Below, one piece after another: positions 37,195 through 44,666 of a stretch of DNA of 64,000 bases (position 1 is its first letter; the number at the start of each line of letters is the position of its first letter). Origin of the DNA: Brevibacterium sp. UCMA 11754 (GTDB lineage Bacteria > Actinomycetota > Actinomycetes > Actinomycetales > Brevibacteriaceae); NCBI RefSeq assembly GCF_021532275.1, contig NZ_JACBOT010000036.1, positions 62,001 to 126,000 on the forward strand, in the 5' to 3' direction. The translations under genes and the position numbers were made by a program. The notes beneath the pieces are model-generated. The model was not told the origin of the DNA, did not search any database, and saw only the letters and a program-made list of their open reading frames with translations.

Positions 37195-37737
37195 CTATTC
37201 CTTGATCAAGGAGAGCTCGAACTCGAGGGTGATCTTGTCACTGACGAGCAGGCCGCCGGAGTCCAAGGTCGTATTCCACGTCACGCCCCAGTCCTTACGA
37301 TCGATGCGGCGCTTGCCCTCGAGACCAGCTCTCAGATCACCATTCTGGTCGCGGTCGACTCCCAGCAGCTCGAGGGGAACAGAGACAGGTCGGGTGATAT
37401 CGCGAATCGTCAGGTCACCGTTGACGATGTAGCTTCCTTCTTCGACCTCATCGACACCGGTGGATTTGAATGTGATCGTCGGATAGTTTTCGACGTCGAA
37501 GAAGTCTGCGCTTCGCAGGTGAGCATCGCGATCAGGGGTGCGCGTGTCAACGCTGTCAACGTCAATCGTGATGGTCACTTCGGTTTTCGAGAGGTCCTCA
37601 GCGACGACGACTTTGCCTTCAACAGTGTTGAAAGCACCGCGGATGCGCGAGACCATCGCGTGACGACTCGAGAATCCGAGGCGAGTATGTGCGGGGTCGA
37701 TGACCCAAGTTCCGGTCAGCTGTTCGTCTGATGACAT
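37195..37737 (-). CDS. YceI family protein
   Basis: 180-residue lipocalin-like YceI protein, a family that binds isoprenoid-type lipids. The typical opening GTWVIDPAHTRLGFSSRHAMVSRIRG (about 8-33) is split across the first strands, and DSVDTRTPDRDAHLRSADFFDVENYPTITF and DLTIRDITRPV follow in pieces as in the family. No signal peptide is present, so it is cytosolic, as in other actinobacteria. ATG 37737 follows GAAGGAGCACGACC; a longer frame to 37821 lacks a site. Confidence 0.92.
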   Translation of the reverse strand: MSSDEQLTGTWVIDPAHTRLGFSSRHAMVSRIRGAFNTVEGKVVVAEDLSKTEVTITIDVDSVDTRTPDRDAHLRSADFFDVENYPTITFKSTGVDEVEEGSYIVNGDLTIRDITRPVSVPLELLGVDRDQNGDLRAGLEGKRRIDRKDWGVTWNTTLDSGGLLVSDKITLEFELSLIKE

Positions 37738-37889
37738 GGTCGTGCTCCTTCGGCCGAGCTGAGATCGTGGGACCCCGGTGTCGAGAGTCCAAGTCAGTAC
37801 CTGGAGAGTACTGGCGTGCATATGAGTTCAGCGTATATGTTCAGAGACCGGACTGTCATGTTGACGTGACAACAGCACTTGGGTGAATG

Positions 37890-37963
37890 TGGGCCCAGAG
37901 GGACTTGAACCCCCGACCCTCTCGGTGTAAGCGAGATGCTCTAGCCAACTGAGCTATAGGCCC
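37890..37963 (-). tRNA. tRNA-Val (anticodon TAC)
   Basis: Cloverleaf of 74 nt on minus. The acceptor GGGCCTA pairs with TGGGCCC, and the discriminator is A. The anticodon stem is TCTCG/CGAGA with loop CTTACAC, giving anticodon TAC. The T arm is GGGGG-TTCAAGT-CCCTC. CCA is not encoded. Confidence 0.95.
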
Positions 37964-38058
37964 CACGACAGTTCAAGGGCGATGCTCCTGAACGTGCTCG
38001 ACCAGTATGCCATATGGCAGGCAGGCAGACGAATTTCCTGTTCAGTCGACTTAATCGT

Positions 38059-38550
38059 TCAGACGGCCTCGGTGCGAAGGAGGCGTGCCGCGATTGTCGC
38101 GAAGTTCTCACCGGCATCGTCATTCTCTATACCGAAGAGTCTGCGGTTCTGTTCGATCGCTACGGCACCCAGCGCATGTGCCATCACACCCTGGGAGACC
38201 GTCTTTCCCAATGCGTCGACGCTCAACGCGCCAGGAGTCACTGCGCCGGGGGAAATCGAGTAGCCGAGCAACATGATCTCAGCACCGTCACGGTACGTGA
38301 GCAGGATGTCTCGCAGCGCCATCGCAGCCACAAGCGGGTCAGAAGTCGACGGGCATCGCGCATCCACCTCAGCGTTCATCCGTGTGGCGATGAGGACGAA
38401 GAGCTCCTGTTTATCCTTGACGTGCCAGTACAAGGCGGAGGGCTGAACCTCGAGCTCACGTGCGAGCCTGCGCATCGACAGATCGCCCAATCCGTAACGT
38501 GAAAGGATGTCTAGGGCGGTTGTCGTGATGCTCCCGGCAGTCAGTGCCAA
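38059..38550 (-). CDS. TetR family transcriptional regulator
   Basis: About 163 residues. The N-terminal TetR helix-turn-helix is clear: LDILSRYGLGDLSMRRLARELEVQPSALYWHVKDKQEL in consecutive pieces, with the ALYWHV variant. The ligand domain is short. The best start is TTG 38550, which has GGAAGGAAGG five bases upstream; a GTG at 38571 is in frame but has no site. It stands alone between two tRNA genes. The ligand is unknown. It is the only TetR protein in this window and a possible, untested candidate for the BioQ-like site before bioB. Confidence 0.85.
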   Translation of the reverse strand: MALTAGSITTTALDILSRYGLGDLSMRRLARELEVQPSALYWHVKDKQELFVLIATRMNAEVDARCPSTSDPLVAAMALRDILLTYRDGAEIMLLGYSISPGAVTPGALSVDALGKTVSQGVMAHALGAVAIEQNRRLFGIENDDAGENFATIAARLLRTEAV

Positions 38551-38632
38551 TGAGACCTTCCTTCCATTCACAGCTGGTCGACCGGACCGATTTTTCAGAA
38601 CGCGTCGCCATCGCTATAGTAGTTCCTGGTCG

Positions 38633-38709
38633 CGGGATATAGCGCAGCTTGGTAGCGCGCCTCGTTCGGGACGAGGAGGTCGTGGGTTCGAATCCCGCTA
38701 TCCCGACCA
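38633..38709 (+). tRNA. tRNA-Pro (anticodon CGG)
   Basis: 77 nt including an encoded CCA. The acceptor is CGGGATA/TATCCCG, the D arm GCGC...GCGC, and the anticodon stem CCTCG/CGAGG with loop TTCGGGA, giving anticodon CGG. The T arm is GTGGG-TTCGAAT-CCCGC. Confidence 0.96.
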
Positions 38710-38714
38710 ATGTG

Positions 38715-38752
38715 ATGTGTCGCGACATCGTTCACTTGATGTCGCGACACAT
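38715..38752 (+). terminator. terminator after tRNA-Pro
   Basis: A stem of 13-15 bp (GTGTCGCGACATC with GATGTCGCGACAC) is followed by a T-rich ATTCTTTCTT, six bases after the tRNA end. Confidence 0.9.
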
Positions 38753-38833
38753 TCTTTCTTGTGCTTACGGACCCCGCTGGTCATCCCGCCTGGTCAGAAC
38801 CTGTGGAATCCTCATTGGAGCTGGCCCGGATGA

Positions 38834-39178
38834 TCAGCTGACATCGGTTCGAATGGTCAGCAGGAAGGCTGAGTCCTCATGCGCCTGCACGGAATGTCGC
38901 TCCGGAGGAATCGCCATGAGGTCTCCGACGTTAAGGTCCCACGAGTCCTTCGCTGATGATAAAGTCACACTCCCCCGCAGCACCTGCAGCGTCGCCTCAG
39001 GCGGTGAATCATGCTCTGCCATCGTGGTCCCCGCGGTCAACGTCAGCAGGGCCTGCTTGAGAAAGCGCCCGCTGTAGACGCTGTGGGCCGCCCGCCCGCT
39101 GTTGGCGACACGTGCCTTATCCAAAAGTCCCTCGGCCAGCTCGCCGAGGTTCTGGGTCTGTGGATTGTCAGCCATCAT
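38834..39178 (-). CDS. small cupin-domain protein
   Basis: 114 residues with one cupin barrel: EHDSPPEATLQVLRGSVTL (about 55-73) and GDLMAIPPERHSVQA (about 85-99), which carry the usual His/Glu positions for a metal. It is divergent from the DUF2249-cupin gene at 39277, with 98 bases between starts, so the two may share control. No substrate can be named. Similar small cupins near DUF2249 proteins occur in denitrification and nitrosative-stress loci, which is only suggestive here. Confidence 0.85.
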   Translation of the reverse strand: MMADNPQTQNLGELAEGLLDKARVANSGRAAHSVYSGRFLKQALLTLTAGTTMAEHDSPPEATLQVLRGSVTLSSAKDSWDLNVGDLMAIPPERHSVQAHEDSAFLLTIRTDVS

Positions 39179-39276
39179 CTGTCCTGTCCTGCTCGTTCGA
39201 ATTCTGCTGCTTAGACCTCTCAGCCCTGATGCTAACTTGTAGTTGATCGATGTGAGACTGACTTTGGAGGTTGACC

Positions 39277-39876
39277 ATGGCCGGTGGCCCAGTATCCGAA
39301 ACCATTGACGTTCGGACGGTTCCCAAGCCTGCGCGGCATCCGCTCATCATGGCGGCCTATCAGAAACTCGATGTCGGTTCCGGTCTGATCCTCATCAACG
39401 ACCACGAACCCAAGAATCTCAAGCTTGAGATGGAGGCGGAGTTCGCCGAGGCAATGGCCTGGGAACCACTGTCATCAGATGACCAGGAGTTCCGGGTTCG
39501 CATCAGCAAACGAGCAGCGACGCCTCTCCCCCGTGTCCTCGCAGATGTGGGAGAACTGGAAGGTGTTGCCGAGAACTCCGGTTCGGTCTGGCAGCTCCAG
39601 CCTCAGCAGCGTGATCTCGATGCGAACATCATCGCCCTGTCGCCCGGTGGTGAGATCAAGGAGCACATGGGGCCGGGGCTCGACGTCCTCATCCACATCC
39701 TCGACGGAGGTGGAACACTGGAGACCGAGCTGACCACGATCTCCCTCTCACCCGGCCAGATCGTGTGGCTGCCGCGGCGCTCTCGGCGGCGCTTCCTGGC
39801 AGATGAAACGCTGGGCCTGAAATACTTCTCAGTCCATCAGCGCAAACAGGGGCTGACGATCACCAGTCGACACTGA
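39277..39876 (+). CDS. DUF2249-cupin fusion protein
   Basis: 199 residues in two parts. Residues about 10-78 resemble DUF2249 (VPKPARHPLIMAAYQKLDVG, ILINDHEPKNL, and the WEPL...RVRISKR end). Residues about 105-190 form a cupin (LSPGGEIKEHMGPGLDVLIHILDGGG, LSPGQIVWLPRRSRR). ATG 39277 follows TTTGGAGG. It is divergent from the single-domain cupin gene. DUF2249 is often found with hemerythrin or nitrite-reduction proteins; no such partner lies in this window. Confidence 0.8.
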   Translation: MAGGPVSETIDVRTVPKPARHPLIMAAYQKLDVGSGLILINDHEPKNLKLEMEAEFAEAMAWEPLSSDDQEFRVRISKRAATPLPRVLADVGELEGVAENSGSVWQLQPQQRDLDANIIALSPGGEIKEHMGPGLDVLIHILDGGGTLETELTTISLSPGQIVWLPRRSRRRFLADETLGLKYFSVHQRKQGLTITSRH

Positions 39877-39944
39877 TCCTCATGACGGATACGGAAGACC
39901 TCGAGGGTCATGCAGCACCACGACGGCCTCGCGTGACGCTGGGG

Positions 39945-40373
39945 TCAGTGCGCGGGCTCCGGATCGTCGGGCCGTTCGAAGGCGATGGCGATGAGTCTGC
40001 GCAGCACCGCCTCGTCGATGTCTTCCAACTTGCGAACATACACGCATCCGGCACCCTCGGTGTACGTACCGAGGCTGGTCAGCAGCGCCGCTCCGGCGGG
40101 TGTGTCTTTGAGCCCGTACAGCGACAGCTGAGCCTTACGTGGTGAGAATCCGGTCTTGGGCCAGTGACCACGGTTGCGCGGATTCGATGGCGACACGTAC
40201 TGATACTGTCCGTACCCCACGATCGACGGACCCCACATTACCGGCTTCGTGCCGGTGACCTCGGAGAAGATCGCTGCCAGCGCGAACCCATCCTCGCGTC
40301 GCTTGTTCGGAACGGCAGCTGCGAGGAACTCGTTGACGTCAACGTCGGTGGGCTGTGTCTTCTGAGTGGTCAT
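39945..40373 (-). CDS. DUF1801 domain protein
   Basis: 142-residue DUF1801 (YdhG-like) protein, soluble. Family pattern: PNKRREDGFALAAIFSEVTG, MWGPSIVGYGQYQY, GFSPRKAQLSLYG, and the late GAGCVYVRKLEDIDEAVL. The function is unknown; related proteins have been linked to iron handling. It is 46 bases past the Lrp gene stop on the same strand but reads away in its own direction, upstream of it. Confidence 0.85.
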   Translation of the reverse strand: MTTQKTQPTDVDVNEFLAAAVPNKRREDGFALAAIFSEVTGTKPVMWGPSIVGYGQYQYVSPSNPRNRGHWPKTGFSPRKAQLSLYGLKDTPAGAALLTSLGTYTEGAGCVYVRKLEDIDEAVLRRLIAIAFERPDDPEPAH

Positions 40374-40419
40374 AGTTCGATTATGGCCTCTCGACGCCGA
40401 TCAGGCACCGCATCGAGGT

Positions 40420-40896
40420 TCAGGCACCGTCGGGAATCCAGGCTGAACCATCCTGAACCTTGTAGATGAGGTTGGTTCGGGTGTGGGCGACCGCCGGGTA
40501 GCGGGTGAGGTAGTCCAGAACGAAGGACTGGACCGCCTCGGTGTCGGTGGCGACGATGTGGAGCAGATAGTCATCGGCTCCAGCCATGTGATACATCCGC
40601 ACCACCCCGGGGAACTGCGGTGCCGCGGCGGTGAAGGCATCGATCTCAGCTCGGTCATGTTTGGCCAGACGAATGGAGATCAGAGCCTGCAGCGGGATGC
40701 CCACCGCTGCGGCATCGATGTCGACACTAAAGCCTCTGATCACGCCCAACGTCTTGAGGCGTTTGAGACGAAGCGAAACCGTCGACTCGGAGATGCCGAC
40801 TGCCGCGGCCAAGGCGGTGCCCGATGTTCTGGCATCATCGCCGAGAGCCCTGAGCAGCTGTCGATCAACATCGTCGAGTTCCACTTTCTGCGACAT
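40420..40896 (-). CDS. Lrp/AsnC family regulator
   Basis: 158 residues: an N-terminal HTH (about 5-60; LDDVDRQLLRALGDDARTSGTALAAAVGISESTVSLRLKRL in pieces) and a C-terminal RAM/AsnC ligand domain (about 65-150) with GADDYLLHIVATD. It is divergent from the PLP lyase gene, the classical layout for an Lrp-type local regulator that answers to the amino acid the enzyme degrades. Confidence 0.92.
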   Translation of the reverse strand: MSQKVELDDVDRQLLRALGDDARTSGTALAAAVGISESTVSLRLKRLKTLGVIRGFSVDIDAAAVGIPLQALISIRLAKHDRAEIDAFTAAAPQFPGVVRMYHMAGADDYLLHIVATDTEAVQSFVLDYLTRYPAVAHTRTNLIYKVQDGSAWIPDGA

Positions 40897-40920
40897 GACT
40901 CACAGTCTGGCATACGAGAA

Positions 40921-40963
40921 TCAAGAAACTTTGATCAGATTACAGAAAATCACGGATTCTTGA
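40921..40963. promoter_or_regulatory. candidate Lrp operator region
   Basis: TCAAGAA (40921-40927) and TTCTTGA (40957-40963) form a perfect 7-bp inverted repeat in the 109-base gap between the divergent lrp and PLP-lyase genes. The stretch between is AT-rich with a TTTGATC/GATC element, as expected for an Lrp site. It is inferred from position and form. Confidence 0.45.
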
Positions 40964-41005
40964 CTGATGATTGCGGTTCATAGCAGGAATAGCTTGAATG
41001 CTGAC

Positions 41006-42187
41006 ATGACCTCACTGCACCCAGAAACGCTCATGGTCCATGGCGGCATGGAAGGCCTCACCGAGGCAGGAGTCCACGTTCCGGCCATCGACCTCTCGAC
41101 TACCAACCCAGTCAACGATGTCGCCACCGGCGGTGACTCCTACGAATGGCTGGCTAGCGGGCATTCGCTCAAGGACGGCGACTCGGCTGTCTACCAACGC
41201 CTGTGGCAGCCCGGTGTCGCACGCTTCGAGACCGCTTTGGCCGAGCTCGAACACGCCGACGAAGCGGTCGCATTCGCCACGGGCATGGCCGCAATGACCG
41301 CGGCCCTTCTCGCAGCCGTCAGCGCAGGAACACCCCACATCGTCGCAGTGCGTCCGCTCTACGGCGGAAGCGACCACCTCCTCGAATCCGGTCTGCTGGG
41401 CACGAGGGTCACTTGGGCCGAAGAATCCGACATCGCCTCGGCGATCCAGGACGACACCGGACTCGTCATCGTGGAGACCCCGGCCAACCCCAGTCTCGAC
41501 CTCGTGGATCTCGACGGTGTCGTCGCAGCCGCCGGCAACGTGCCTGTGCTGGTCGACAACACCTTCTGCACCCCCGTGCTCCAGCAGCCCATCTCCCACG
41601 GAGCGACCCTCGTTCTGCACAGCGCGACGAAGTATCTCGGCGGTCATGGTGATGCCATGGGCGGCATCATCGCCACCAACTCCGACTGGGCGATGCGCCT
41701 ACGACAGGTTCGAGCCATCACGGGAGCCCTACTCCACCCCATGGGTGCCTACCTCCTCCATCGGGGCCTGCGCACTCTGGCCGTGCGCATGCGCACGGCA
41801 CAGGCCACCGCCGGTGAACTCGCCGAGCGCCTGGCTGCGCACCCTGCCATCGCCGCTGTGCACTACCCGGGGCTGGACGGCCAGGATCCACGAGGACTGC
41901 TCGGGCGCCAGATGTCCGGGGGTGGAGCCATGATCGCAATGGAGCTGGCCGGCGGATTCGAGGCCGCACGCAGCTTCGTCGAACACTGCAGTCTCGTCGT
42001 CCACGCAGTATCCCTGGGCGGCGTCGACACGCTCATCCAGCATCCGGCGTCCCTGACACACAGGCCGGTTGCGGCCACCGCAAAACCCGGCGACGGTCTC
42101 ATTCGGCTCTCCGTCGGACTCGAGCACGTCGATGACCTGGCAGACGATCTCATCGCTGCCCTCGACGCGAGCCGAGCCGCGGCCTGA
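41006..42187 (+). CDS. PLP-dependent Cys/Met metabolism lyase, methionine gamma-lyase-like
   Basis: 393-residue trans-sulfuration-family enzyme. PLP lysine is Lys209 in HSATKYLGGHGD, and the phosphate- and substrate-site stretches RPLYGGSDHLL and NPSLDLVDLD are present. The late VSLGGVDTLIQHPASLTH is standard. Members include cystathionine gamma-synthase, beta- and gamma-lyases, and methionine gamma-lyase. The divergent Lrp gene argues for a catabolic role, with methionine gamma-lyase my first guess. ATG 41006 has no close site, while an in-frame TTG at 40994 has AGGA seven bases upstream and could be the start. Confidence 0.8.
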   Translation: MTSLHPETLMVHGGMEGLTEAGVHVPAIDLSTTNPVNDVATGGDSYEWLASGHSLKDGDSAVYQRLWQPGVARFETALAELEHADEAVAFATGMAAMTAALLAAVSAGTPHIVAVRPLYGGSDHLLESGLLGTRVTWAEESDIASAIQDDTGLVIVETPANPSLDLVDLDGVVAAAGNVPVLVDNTFCTPVLQQPISHGATLVLHSATKYLGGHGDAMGGIIATNSDWAMRLRQVRAITGALLHPMGAYLLHRGLRTLAVRMRTAQATAGELAERLAAHPAIAAVHYPGLDGQDPRGLLGRQMSGGGAMIAMELAGGFEAARSFVEHCSLVVHAVSLGGVDTLIQHPASLTHRPVAATAKPGDGLIRLSVGLEHVDDLADDLIAALDASRAAA

Positions 42188-42241
42188 GCCGGCCAGCCTT
42201 TCGCTGATGCCTGTCCAGAGAGGGCCGTGCCCATTACCTCG

Positions 42242-42272
42242 TTGACATTGACGCGACGTCAACTTCTAAGCT
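42242..42272 (+). promoter_or_regulatory. MerR-type promoter with 19-bp spacer
   Basis: TTGACA (42242) and TAAGCT (42267) are separated by 19 bases, the overlong spacing typical of MerR-controlled promoters. Inside the spacer, TTGACG-CGA-CGTCAA (42248-42262) is a perfect dyad. The -10 box ends 7 bases before the ATG at 42280. Confidence 0.75.
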
Positions 42273-42279
42273 GATCAGC

Positions 42280-43044
42280 ATGGACTGGTCCATACAGGAA
42301 ACAGCGCGGATGACGGGGACGACGAGCCGAACGCTGCGTCACTATGACGCAATCGGCCTACTGCCACCGACGTACACTGCCGACAACGGATATCGCTACT
42401 ACGACGAGACAGGACTGGTGCGCCTGCAGCGCATTCTCCTTCTCAGGGAGCTCGGGATGCCGTTGAATCGGATCGCTGAGGCGCTCGAGGGCACCTCCGA
42501 CCCGATTGTTGCATTGGGCGAACACGTGCACAGCCTCGGACGCGAGCGTGCACGAATCGAGAGGCAGATCGCCGCCGTCACCGCGACCATCGCACGATTG
42601 GAAGCAGGTGAACCTCTCATGGCAGAGGAAATGTTCGACGGTTTCGACCATCGCAGACACAAAGAGGAAGTGACGCGGCGCTGGGGCCAAGCAGCCTATG
42701 AGTCGTCGGCGCTATGGTGGGAGTCAATGAGCGCCGATGACAGGCGGGCCTGGAAGGCGAAAGTCGACCGGCTCAGTCAGGACTGGGCCAACGCCGCCGA
42801 GGCTGGGGTCGGCCCCGAATCGGAGCGCTGCCAGGACCTGGCCCGTCGTCACGTTCAGTGGCTGCGAGCCGTACCGGGGACTCCGGCGAATGATCCCGAC
42901 GGTGATCTGGACGGGTATGTCCGCGGCTTGGCAGACATGTACGTCAGCGATCCGCGTTTCGGTGCCAATTACGGTGGCACCGAGGGCGCCGAGCTGGTCC
43001 GGGACTCACTCAATCTCTACCTGGACGCAAACGCGGATTCCTAA
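42280..43044 (+). CDS. MerR family regulator, TipAL-like
   Basis: 254 residues. The N-terminal MerR winged helix (about 1-70) begins SIQETARMTGTTSRTLRHYD, and a coiled coil follows (about 75-110). The C-terminal ~140 residues resemble TipAS, the antibiotic-binding domain of TipA (FDHRRHKEEVTRRWG...WW, VQWLRAVPG, MYVSDPRFGANYGG). The promoter has the MerR 19-bp spacer and a dyad, so self-regulation is likely. No Shine-Dalgarno precedes the ATG, and the promoter position predicts a leaderless mRNA. It is convergent with the HIT gene. Confidence 0.9.
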   Translation: MDWSIQETARMTGTTSRTLRHYDAIGLLPPTYTADNGYRYYDETGLVRLQRILLLRELGMPLNRIAEALEGTSDPIVALGEHVHSLGRERARIERQIAAVTATIARLEAGEPLMAEEMFDGFDHRRHKEEVTRRWGQAAYESSALWWESMSADDRRAWKAKVDRLSQDWANAAEAGVGPESERCQDLARRHVQWLRAVPGTPANDPDGDLDGYVRGLADMYVSDPRFGANYGGTEGAELVRDSLNLYLDANADS

Positions 43045-43050
43045 ATGCAG

Positions 43051-43455
43051 TCAGGACTGCTGCTCAAGGGCTCGCCGAATCTTCTCGGCGGGCCCTGCCA
43101 GCTGTTCAGGGGTCTGCATGGGCGCACGGTCAGAGATATCGAAATCGTCCATCGAGTTCGTCGGCAGGACGTGGATGTGCAGATGTGGGACCTCATAGCC
43201 GACGACGAGCAGGCCGATGCGCTCACAGTCGAGAGCCTCCTGCTGGGCACGTCCGATCTGTCGCGCCACCGCCATCAGGTGGTCGAGCAGGTCCTGGTCG
43301 GCGTCGATCCAGTGTGAGATCTCTTCCCTGGGCACGACCATCGTGTGGCCCTCGGTCATCGGCGACACATCGAGGAATGCAACGCACACCTCGTCCTGGT
43401 AGACGAAGGTGCCCGGAATTTCCCCGTTGATGATCTTGGTGAAGATGGTGGCCAT
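43051..43455 (-). CDS. HIT family protein
   Basis: 134-residue histidine-triad nucleotide hydrolase/transferase. The triad is His91, His93 and His95 in HLHIHVLP. The opening FTKIINGEIP and DVSPMTEGHTMVVP are standard for the HinT branch, which cleaves nucleoside phosphoramidates. It is 38 bases from the AhpE-like gene on the same strand and may be the last gene of the DUF3052-AhpE-HIT unit. Its stop is 6 bases from the MerR stop. Confidence 0.93.
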   Translation of the reverse strand: MATIFTKIINGEIPGTFVYQDEVCVAFLDVSPMTEGHTMVVPREEISHWIDADQDLLDHLMAVARQIGRAQQEALDCERIGLLVVGYEVPHLHIHVLPTNSMDDFDISDRAPMQTPEQLAGPAEKIRRALEQQS

Positions 43456-43493
43456 ATTTCATTCCTCCTTGCTGATCTGATGATCACATTGGC

Positions 43494-43964
43494 TCAACCG
43501 CAGAGTGCTCGCGCTTGAGCGACATCGACGGAGAAGTCACGCGTCTCGGTTCGTGCGACCTGACGACTGGTCACGATCGTACCTGTTCGGGAGATGACGA
43601 AGACTCCGCGTTCGGCCACACCGTGATCAGCGTCGAATACCCCATACGACCGGGCCACATCGCCGTGCGGCCAGAAGTCCGAGCCGAGATCAAGGCCGAT
43701 CTCTCGTTCCTCCGACCACGCGGCGAGCGTGTACTTCGAATCCACGGACATGGCGATGATCTCAACCGGGAGAGACTCAGTCTCCAGCGACTGTCGCAGG
43801 TCATCAAGGGCGTTGACCTCATCACCGCAGACGGGAGAGAAGGCGAACGGAAAGAAGACGAGGATGACAGCCGAGCGACGTTGAACCTCGGCGAGGTGGA
43901 GCGTGGACCCGAACTGATCGGGCACGCGGAAATCAGGGGCCCGGTCTCCGGGCCGAACGATCAT
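43494..43964 (-). CDS. ahpE: AhpE-type peroxiredoxin
   Basis: 156-residue thioredoxin-fold peroxidase. The peroxidatic cysteine is Cys46 in FPFAFSPVC (Ser43 where most have Thr). The only other cysteine is Cys155, the penultimate residue, so it may act as a 1-Cys enzyme reduced by mycothiol/mycoredoxin as in mycobacterial AhpE. It overlaps the DUF3052 gene by 4 bases. The ahpE-DUF3052-aceE order is the same as Rv2238c-Rv2239c-aceE in M. tuberculosis, as I recall it. Confidence 0.88.
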   Translation of the reverse strand: MIVRPGDRAPDFRVPDQFGSTLHLAEVQRRSAVILVFFPFAFSPVCGDEVNALDDLRQSLETESLPVEIIAMSVDSKYTLAAWSEEREIGLDLGSDFWPHGDVARSYGVFDADHGVAERGVFVISRTGTIVTSRQVARTETRDFSVDVAQARALCG

Positions 43965-44404
43965 GAATAGTTCTTCTTGCCCACCAAACGGAAGCCGGCC
44001 CAGTATTCGGCAGCGCTGACCGTCGAGGTCACATGCATGCCGGCTGTGGGAGCTGCCTCAGAAATGTCGGCCGGGCTGATATGTCCGGGGCGACTTGCCT
44101 TGGGAGAAAGGAGCCAGACGACTCCGCCTTCCTTCAATGTTGCCTGCGCGTCGACGAGACCATCAATGAGGTCGTCGTCGTCGGAGCGCCACCACATCAG
44201 AATGACGTCGAAGACATCATCGACATCACCGTCCGCGATTTTCTCACCGATGATGTTTTCGATCGCCTGGCACAGGTCCAAGTCGACGTCATCGTCGTAG
44301 CCGATTTCTTGCACATAGTCTCCCGCAGCCAAACCAAGATTCTGGCCCAGCTCATTGGGGAGGGTCGACGTGGAAGATGTCCTTTCAGGAGAGGAGTTAC
44401 TCAT
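43961..44404 (-). CDS. DUF3052 domain protein
   Basis: 147-residue actinobacterial DUF3052 protein, acidic, soluble. The Ser/Thr-rich start is followed by an Asp-rich middle (DDDVDLDLCQAIENIIGEKI) and WWRSDDDDLIDGLVDAQ, VVWLLSPKASRPGHISPADI near the C-terminal half. The role is unknown. It overlaps ahpE by 4 bases (coupled translation) and is divergent from aceE, with 262 bases between the two start codons. Confidence 0.9.
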   Translation of the reverse strand: MSNSSPERTSSTSTLPNELGQNLGLAAGDYVQEIGYDDDVDLDLCQAIENIIGEKIADGDVDDVFDVILMWWRSDDDDLIDGLVDAQATLKEGGVVWLLSPKASRPGHISPADISEAAPTAGMHVTSTVSAAEYWAGFRLVGKKNYS

Positions 44405-44666
44405 GCCCTTATTGTTCCGTCAAGTGTGCCGGAGGTGCAAATGGCGGCGCGCCAAGGCGATGCAATCCACGTCAAAGAGCACCGAAGACCATGAACTCGT
44501 CATCGAGATCACAAGATTTCGCCCCAGCGAAGTCCGCGCCGGAGGACTAGGCTGATGGGAGTATCTGGTGGACCCTGGGCTCAATCATGATTTGATCCTC
44601 CATTCCACTCGATCACCCGGATCTCGACACCAACGAAGATCGTGGAGCGGAAGAGAGGACCACACC

